Below, piece by piece: positions 58,588 to 64,000 of a stretch of 64,000 nt of DNA. How positions within the stretch are numbered: the stretch's first letter is position 1; each line of letters opens with the position of its first letter. The position numbers and the translations under genes were made by a program. Under the pieces are notes generated by a model, which was not told the DNA's origin, did no database searches, and was given only the letters and a program-made list of their open reading frames with translations. The stretch comes from Hyphococcus aureus. GTDB taxonomy: Bacteria > Pseudomonadota > Alphaproteobacteria > Caulobacterales > Parvularculaceae. Location: contig NZ_JBHRSH010000001.1 of NCBI RefSeq assembly GCF_042643165.1, positions 186,001 through 250,000 on the forward strand, written 5' to 3'.

Positions 58588-61500
58588 TTATCTGTAACGC
58601 AAATCCAGCGTATGCGGAAAATCGGGGTTCGCCTCATCTTCGGGGATGAGAATTTCGCCTGCGCTATGGCCCATCGCCTCAAAGCGGGCAAGCTTGCGGC
58701 CCTCCGCCTCGTTCTCATTGACTGGGAAAGTTTCGAAACTGCGCCCGCCCGGATGCGCCACATGATAGGTGCAGCCGCCCAGAGACTTTTCATGCGCCAC
58801 GTCGATGACGTCAAAGACCAGCGGCGCCTGAACGGCGAGCCGCGGGTGCAGACTGGAAGGCTGCGACCAGGCCTTGAAGCGCACACCGGCAACGAACAAG
58901 CCGTTCTCGCGCGTCGGCGAAAGGGGAGTGCGGCGGCCATTGCAAGTCAAGATGTGGCGGCCCGGGGTCAGCCCCGTCGCCGATATTTGCACCCGCTCCA
59001 CCGTTGCGTCGACCGAGCGGCTGACGCCGCCGCCGGCCGGCTCTTCGCCCATGACAGGCCATGGCTCCAGCGCCGTGCGCAGCGTCAGCGTGACATCGCC
59101 AATTTGCGCCGTGCCGCATTCGGGAAACCGGAAGGCGAAAAAGGGCTCGAACCATTCAGGAGAAAGGTCGTAGCCGCCGGACTTCAGAAAACGCAGGACG
59201 TCCTGAAAATCTTCCCGCACATAATGCGGCAACATGAACTGATCGTGCAGCCGCGTGCCCCAGCGCACCAGACGCCCGGTGTAGGGTGCGTTCCAGAACA
59301 TGGCGATACAGGCGCGCAGCAATAATGTCTGGACCATGTTCATTTGTGGATGCGGCGGCATTTCGAAGCCGCGCATTTCCAACAGACCCAGCCGCCCCCG
59401 CTCGCTGTCGGGACTATAGAGTTTGTCGATGCAAAATTCCGCGCGATGGGTGTTGCCGGTGAGATCCACCAGCAAATTGCGGAACAGCCGATCAACGATC
59501 CAGGGTGGAACGTCCCCCTCTTCGGGAATCTGCTGAAAAGCGATTTCCAACTCATAGAGTGCGTCGTGGCGCGCCTCATCAATGCGCGGCGACTGGCTCG
59601 TCGGGCCGATATACATGCCGGCAAAAAGGTAGGACAAAGACGGATGGTTCTGCCAGAAGCTGACAAGCGATCGTAAAAGGTCCGGGCGCCGCAGGAATGG
59701 ACTGTCTTCAGGCTTTGCGGCTCCCATCACAAGATGGTTGCCACCGCCGGTGCCGGCGCGGCGCCCGTCGATCATGAATTTTTCCGCCGATAACCGCGCC
59801 AGCCGGGCCTCTTCATAGACGGTATTGGAAATGGTTTTGAGTTCATCCCAACTGCTGGCGGGCTGCACATTGATCTCGATGACGCCCGGGTCAGGCGTGA
59901 CGCTGAAATGATTCAGGCGTGCATCGCCGGGCGGCGTATAGCCTTCCAGCACCACCGGCGTTTTAAGCTCCGCCGCAACCTTCTCAATCGCCGCCACCAA
60001 TTCCAGGAAATGCTCGGCCCAGGCGATCGGGGGCAGGAAGAGATGCAGGACGCCGCCGCGCACCTCCGCACACAGCGCGGTTTTAATTAGTCCGTTCGGG
60101 TCGTCACGAAACGCCGCATCATCCGGTTTAGCGCTATGCGACATTGCCTTCTCAATATCCGAATGCGCGAGCAAGGGCTGCGCCTTTTCAAATCCGCTGC
60201 GTTCGGGAACAATTTCCTCTTCAGAGTCTTCGGGCCATGGAATACTGGCGAGGGGCAAGCGCAATCCCACTGGAGAATCTCCCGCCAGCAGCACCATCTT
60301 GCCACCTTTGAATTTCCAGGCGTTGCTGATCCAGCGCCCGCGCCGCAGCGAATAGTGCAGCGGCAAGACATAGCCGACGGGTTCATTGAGATCCTTGTCC
60401 ATCAGGGCCTGGAGGCGTTCGCGCTCGGTGCGCTCAAAAACATCCGCCTCCATCATCTCGTCCTGCAAAGGCAGCCGGCGTTCTTTCCACAAATAATAAG
60501 GCGTATCCTCTCGCGCCGGGAGCACATAGGATTTCGGCACGCCAAGCGCCTCCCCGAGCGCCCCGAGAAAGCGCTCCGCAGTCGCCAGCGTATGCGACAA
60601 AGGTTTATCAGGGTCGGCAAGCCATTTTTCATCGCGCCAAAGCGGTTCACCGTCGCGCCGCCAGAAGCACGGCATCGCCCAGCGCGGCAAGATTTCCCCC
60701 GGATACCATTTGCCTTGCGTAAACATATGCATGCCGCCTGGCGCGAACCGCTCGCGCAGACGGTAAAGCATTTCCTTGCCAAGCTTCTTCTTGTCCCCGC
60801 CAAGCGCCGCATAATGCCATTCATCGCCCTCGCGGTCGTCGATCGAGACAAAGGTCGGCTCGCCGCCCATGGTGAGCCGCACGTCGCTGGATTTAAGGTC
60901 AGCATCGACAGCGCCGCCGAGCCTGTCGATCGCGCGCCATTGCGCCTCGCTGTAAGGTTTGGTGACGCGCGGCGCTTCATGGATGCGTTTAACCGACATT
61001 TCGTGATGCAGCGTCGCCGTCGCATCGCTTTCCAATGTGCCGGTGATCGGCGCAGCGCTTGACGGGTTCGGCGTACAACAGAGGGGAATGTGTCCTTCGC
61101 CTGCGAACAGGCCCGAGGTCGGATCAAGCCCGACCCAGCCGGCGCCAGGAAGATAGACTTCCGTCCAGGCGTGAAGATCGGTGAAGTCCACTTCGGTTCC
61201 CGACGGACCGTCGAGCGACTTCACATCCTGCGCCAGCTGGATCAGATAGCCGGAAGCGAATCGGGTCGCGAGCCCGAGATGGCGCAGCGCCTGACAAAGG
61301 AACCACGCCATATCGCGGCAAGAGCCGCTGCCCAGCGTCAAGGTTTCCTCGCATGACTGAACCCCCGGCTCCATCCGCACGGTATATGACAGGGTCTGGT
61401 TCAACTGCTGGTTTACGCCAACCAGAAAATCGATGATGCCCTGCTGCGAACGGCCCGTCTTTTCAAGCCAGGCCATCAAGCCCGGTCCGCGCTCCTTGAT

Positions 61501-61857
61501 CTCCAGATACGGCGCAAGCTCGTCTTTGAGCCCCGCCTCATAAGCGAAAGGAAAATCCTTGGCGTAATCTTCAAGGAAGAAATCAAACGGGTTGAAGACG
61601 CGGATTTCGGTCAGCAGGTCGACTTCGATTTTAAACTCGCTGACCTTTTCTGGAAACACCACCCGCGCCAGAAAATTACCGAACGGGTCCTGCTGCCAGT
61701 TTATAAAATGCTCTTTTGGAGAAACTTTCAGGGAGTAGGACTGTATGTGAGAGCGGACATGGGGCGCCGGCCGCAACCTGATCGTCTGCATCCCCAGCGC
61801 GGTCGGCCGACTGTAGCGGTAATGGGTGACGTGATGAAGGGCCGCGACAATGCTCAT
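58588..61857 (-). CDS. Large transglutaminase-like protein with DUF2126
   Basis: A 1,089-residue protein: an N-terminal Bact_transglu_N domain (1-100: HHVTHYRYSRPTALGMQTIRLRP), transglutaminase core with Cys180 (GSGSCRDMAWF), His229 (DLHAWTEVYLP) and Asp245 (LDPTSG), then a C-terminal DUF2126 (about 320-1,085; SIDDREGDEWHYAALGG, APGGMHMFTQGKWYPGE, LEGYTPPGDARLNHFSVTPDPGVIEINVQP). The last part has an ATP-grasp-like look and is found next to transglutaminases in putative peptide-modifying loci. No signal peptide, so cytosolic. It lies about 260 bp upstream of kamA in the same direction, so it may share function though probably not a transcript. AAGGAATCC precedes the ATG. Confidence 0.9.
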   Translation of the reverse strand: MSIVAALHHVTHYRYSRPTALGMQTIRLRPAPHVRSHIQSYSLKVSPKEHFINWQQDPFGNFLARVVFPEKVSEFKIEVDLLTEIRVFNPFDFFLEDYAKDFPFAYEAGLKDELAPYLEIKERGPGLMAWLEKTGRSQQGIIDFLVGVNQQLNQTLSYTVRMEPGVQSCEETLTLGSGSCRDMAWFLCQALRHLGLATRFASGYLIQLAQDVKSLDGPSGTEVDFTDLHAWTEVYLPGAGWVGLDPTSGLFAGEGHIPLCCTPNPSSAAPITGTLESDATATLHHEMSVKRIHEAPRVTKPYSEAQWRAIDRLGGAVDADLKSSDVRLTMGGEPTFVSIDDREGDEWHYAALGGDKKKLGKEMLYRLRERFAPGGMHMFTQGKWYPGEILPRWAMPCFWRRDGEPLWRDEKWLADPDKPLSHTLATAERFLGALGEALGVPKSYVLPAREDTPYYLWKERRLPLQDEMMEADVFERTERERLQALMDKDLNEPVGYVLPLHYSLRRGRWISNAWKFKGGKMVLLAGDSPVGLRLPLASIPWPEDSEEEIVPERSGFEKAQPLLAHSDIEKAMSHSAKPDDAAFRDDPNGLIKTALCAEVRGGVLHLFLPPIAWAEHFLELVAAIEKVAAELKTPVVLEGYTPPGDARLNHFSVTPDPGVIEINVQPASSWDELKTISNTVYEEARLARLSAEKFMIDGRRAGTGGGNHLVMGAAKPEDSPFLRRPDLLRSLVSFWQNHPSLSYLFAGMYIGPTSQSPRIDEARHDALYELEIAFQQIPEEGDVPPWIVDRLFRNLLVDLTGNTHRAEFCIDKLYSPDSERGRLGLLEMRGFEMPPHPQMNMVQTLLLRACIAMFWNAPYTGRLVRWGTRLHDQFMLPHYVREDFQDVLRFLKSGGYDLSPEWFEPFFAFRFPECGTAQIGDVTLTLRTALEPWPVMGEEPAGGGVSRSVDATVERVQISATGLTPGRHILTCNGRRTPLSPTRENGLFVAGVRFKAWSQPSSLHPRLAVQAPLVFDVIDVAHEKSLGGCTYHVAHPGGRSFETFPVNENEAEGRKLARFEAMGHSAGEILIPEDEANPDFPHTLDLRYR

Positions 61858-61977
61858 TAACGGATTCCTTAGGGTGATATTATTTGATTCGGTCGACCAA
61901 GAATTTTGATGGCCCGCCCGCTTTTGGTGTATGATAGCGGGGGTAAGCGCCTAAAGCACTAGTAGCAGGAAAACCCG

Positions 61978-63837
61978 TTGTTCCAGATTCCACCACTGAC
62001 AAGCGATATTCTGGCCGTCAATTTCGATGCGCCCAGCTCTCCGACGATCAATATCAACTTGTCCAAGAAATTCAGCAGCAGCCATTCCTTTGGCTGGGGC
62101 TTCGGCTGGTATCCCGGCAATCAGCAATCGGCCATGGTGGTGAAAGATCCCGCAGCCCGCGGCGCCGAAGTCTTGACGGACGCGATCGCTGACTGGTCGA
62201 ATTTCCGCTCCAACATTTTTTTCAGCAAGGTTCGCGGCGCCGATAGCGGCTACAGCCAGGCTGAAACCCAACCTTTTTCGAGAAGCTTCGCCGGCAGGGA
62301 CTGGCTCTACATGCACAATGGCGACCTCGATAAAGAGGCGCTGAAGGGTTTGCACGGAAGGCAGATCAGATTGCTGGAGCCGCTCGCCGGCACCGACTCT
62401 GAACTGGCGTTCTGCAATCTGCTCTCCCAGATGCAGCTAAGCGGCGCCCGCCAGCTTGCAGATGTCGACCCTGTCTTGCTGCATTCGTGGTTCCAGCGCT
62501 TCGACAACCTCGGCAGCGCCGACATGTATATCACTGACGGACAAAGCCTTGCCTGTTTTCAGGGCGCCCAATCGCCAAAACAGCTTTCTTATGCGCGCCT
62601 ATTGCCGCCAAATAATCAGGGAAGCTATCACAGCGAAGCCGCCCATCTCGTCCTTGACGACCCGCGCGATACGTTTCGCACAGCCTTTATCGTCAGCTCG
62701 TCGCCCTTCTCAAGCGGCGAATGGACTGTAATGCAACCAGGGCAGCTCATTATCGTAAATCATGGCGCGATTGTCTGGGATAGCGCGCCCGGCCTCGCCC
62801 AGCCCGCACAAGCCGCACCGCCATCGCTTCCGCCGCAGCTCCAGCAGACAGAGCGACCGCTCTACCCGGTTCAGGCCGAACAGGCGCAGTCACAACCATC
62901 GCCGCATGTGCTGGTCACGAACCCGCGGTCAATTACATTGACGCCGGAAGGCCAGAATCTTTCATATCGTTTGTATGAGCTCACTCATGCCACGCATTAT
63001 GAATATTCTGAACAGGTTGAACACAGCACGCATGTGTTCCGGCTTCAGCCGACCGACGATCCCCTGCAGGAAGTCGTTCATTCAGAATTGACGATTACGT
63101 CGCCCGCTGAAGAAATTCAGTTTGAGGACGTTTTCGGCAATCAGTCGATTCACTGCACTATCGACACACCCTATTCGAGCCTCTCGGTCATCGCAAAAAG
63201 CCGTGTTAAAATTTTTGCGGCGCCGCCAGACGATCACAGCCTTTCGCGCCGTCAAACCTCTATTCCATTGATATGGATGCCATGGCAGCGGCAAATGATG
63301 ATGCCTTACTTGCTCCCGTCGGAACTCCCTGAGCCGCAACTGCGCGAGCTGACCGAATATGCAATGAGCTTTGTTGAGCGCAACGATTACCATCTCATCA
63401 AGACTATTAATGACATCAATCTCAGTATTTACCGGGATTACCAATATGTGCCAGGCAGCACGCAATTGCACACAACACCTTTCGATGTTTATTCCACACG
63501 ACAAGGCGTGTGCCAGGACTTTGCAAATCTGTTTATCTGCCTGACGCGGCTGCTCAGCATCCCGGCGCGCTACAGGATGGGCTACATCTACACAGGCGCC
63601 AATTACGAAAACAAAATTCAGTCGGACGCCTCTCACGCCTGGGCCGAAGTTTACTTGCCATATATCGGCTGGCGCGGCTTCGACCCGACAAATGGATGCA
63701 TGGTCACCCAGGATCACATTCGCGTCGCCTGCGGTCGCAATTACATCGACGCGACCCCAACCTCCGGAACAATTTACAAAGGCGGCGGCACCGAAACTCT
63801 GCGCGTTGAAGTCAAGATGCGTGAGATCAGCGAATGA
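61978..63837 (+). CDS. Class II glutamine-amidotransferase-like domain fused to transglutaminase
   Basis: A 619-residue protein from TTG 61978 after AGGA. Residues 9-270 resemble class II glutamine amidotransferases (SDILAVNFDAPSSP, SHSFGWGFGWYPGNQQ, FIVSSSPFSSGEW), but the N-terminal Met-Cys is replaced by Thr8-Ser9 (ACA-AGC where MC would be ATG-TGC), so glutaminase chemistry is unlikely. A Pro/Gln-rich linker follows (about 275-315). Residues 320-619 are a transglutaminase: Cys512 (RQGVCQDFANLF), His553 (DASHAWAEVYLP) and Asp569 (GFDPTNG) are present, so that half should be active. Divergent from the transglutaminase-DUF2126 gene with 120 bp between. Confidence 0.85.
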   Translation: MFQIPPLTSDILAVNFDAPSSPTININLSKKFSSSHSFGWGFGWYPGNQQSAMVVKDPAARGAEVLTDAIADWSNFRSNIFFSKVRGADSGYSQAETQPFSRSFAGRDWLYMHNGDLDKEALKGLHGRQIRLLEPLAGTDSELAFCNLLSQMQLSGARQLADVDPVLLHSWFQRFDNLGSADMYITDGQSLACFQGAQSPKQLSYARLLPPNNQGSYHSEAAHLVLDDPRDTFRTAFIVSSSPFSSGEWTVMQPGQLIIVNHGAIVWDSAPGLAQPAQAAPPSLPPQLQQTERPLYPVQAEQAQSQPSPHVLVTNPRSITLTPEGQNLSYRLYELTHATHYEYSEQVEHSTHVFRLQPTDDPLQEVVHSELTITSPAEEIQFEDVFGNQSIHCTIDTPYSSLSVIAKSRVKIFAAPPDDHSLSRRQTSIPLIWMPWQRQMMMPYLLPSELPEPQLRELTEYAMSFVERNDYHLIKTINDINLSIYRDYQYVPGSTQLHTTPFDVYSTRQGVCQDFANLFICLTRLLSIPARYRMGYIYTGANYENKIQSDASHAWAEVYLPYIGWRGFDPTNGCMVTQDHIRVACGRNYIDATPTSGTIYKGGGTETLRVEVKMREISE

Positions 63838-64000
63838 TCGTATCGATGATGCTGAGGCTGCTCGCGGTTTAAAGACATTTTGCTTAATCGCTCTTTGCGC
63901 TGCGCGTGGGCAAGGGCGAGCATTTTCATCACCATCAATTAAAAGCAGCAGGATTGCGCCAATAAATCAGGTCGCCATCACTTGAGTCTTCATATGTCAA
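63838..64000. other. Window end, no gene resolved
   Basis: 163 bp after the last stop codon without a convincing reading frame or terminator; it may be the edge of the next gene. Confidence 0.3.

Noticed and set aside
63510..63985. Plus-strand frames at the right end of the window
   Set aside because: They overlap the transglutaminase gene out of frame and run past its stop without a ribosome site.

Overview
The window reads as chromosome of an alphaproteobacterium (moderate GC, roughly mid-50s by eye). The clearest lineage marker is a general-stress-response (GSR) locus of the type known only from Alphaproteobacteria: a PhyR response regulator, HWE-family histidine kinases and an EcfG-like ECF sigma factor. 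The species is not identifiable from sequence alone; a Parvularcula/Hyphomonas-like relative is only a guess. No phage, insertion sequence, CRISPR or rRNA is seen.

Region 1 (1-17.4 kb) is a stress island. It holds small envelope proteins (PRC-barrel, Pmp3-like, two DUF1328, DUF883, holin-like), an ATP-grasp/glutamine-amidotransferase pair, phyR with a ribbon-helix-helix gene and an HWE kinase, the sigma factor with a small partner, a Crp/Fnr regulator, a lipid-kinase-like protein, an AI-2E-type permease and a CHASE-domain HWE kinase. Many of these genes carry, at the right distance and orientation, GGAAC-N16/17-TGTT, close to the known EcfG promoter GGAAC-N16/17-CGTT. This makes the region look like a physically clustered GSR regulon.

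Region 2 (17.7-27.1 kb) is a selenocysteine island. It has a PQQ-dependent dehydrogenase lipoprotein, tRNA-Sec (UCA) abutting the selB stop codon, selB, selA, a thioredoxin-reductase-like flavoprotein, and a UGSC-type selenoprotein split by an in-frame UGA followed by a SECIS-like hairpin, with a divergent MarR regulator. No selD is visible.

Region 3 (27.1-40.3 kb) is a 3,453-residue autotransporter followed by a divergent LuxR-type regulator and 7TMR-DISM kinase. Region 4 (40.4-47.3 kb) is a persulfide-type ArsR repressor (BigR/SqrR-like) with its operator, then DUF2892, an MMPL/RND exporter, a LolA-like protein, an outer-membrane barrel and a sulfide:quinone oxidoreductase-like enzyme. Region 5 (47.4-52.0 kb) is a macA-macB-tolC-type efflux operon.

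Region 6 (52.3-63.8 kb) is the most novel-looking part. A tight five-gene operon encodes a lysine 2,3-aminomutase, two ATP-grasp ligases, a GNAT-deacetylase-GNAT triple fusion and a SET-domain protein. It is followed upstream by a transglutaminase-DUF2126 protein and, divergently, a transglutaminase fused to a class II glutamine-amidotransferase-like domain whose usual N-terminal cysteine is absent. I infer a pathway that makes and attaches, or trims, a beta-lysine-containing or acylated polyamine-like peptide, but no product can be read from sequence.
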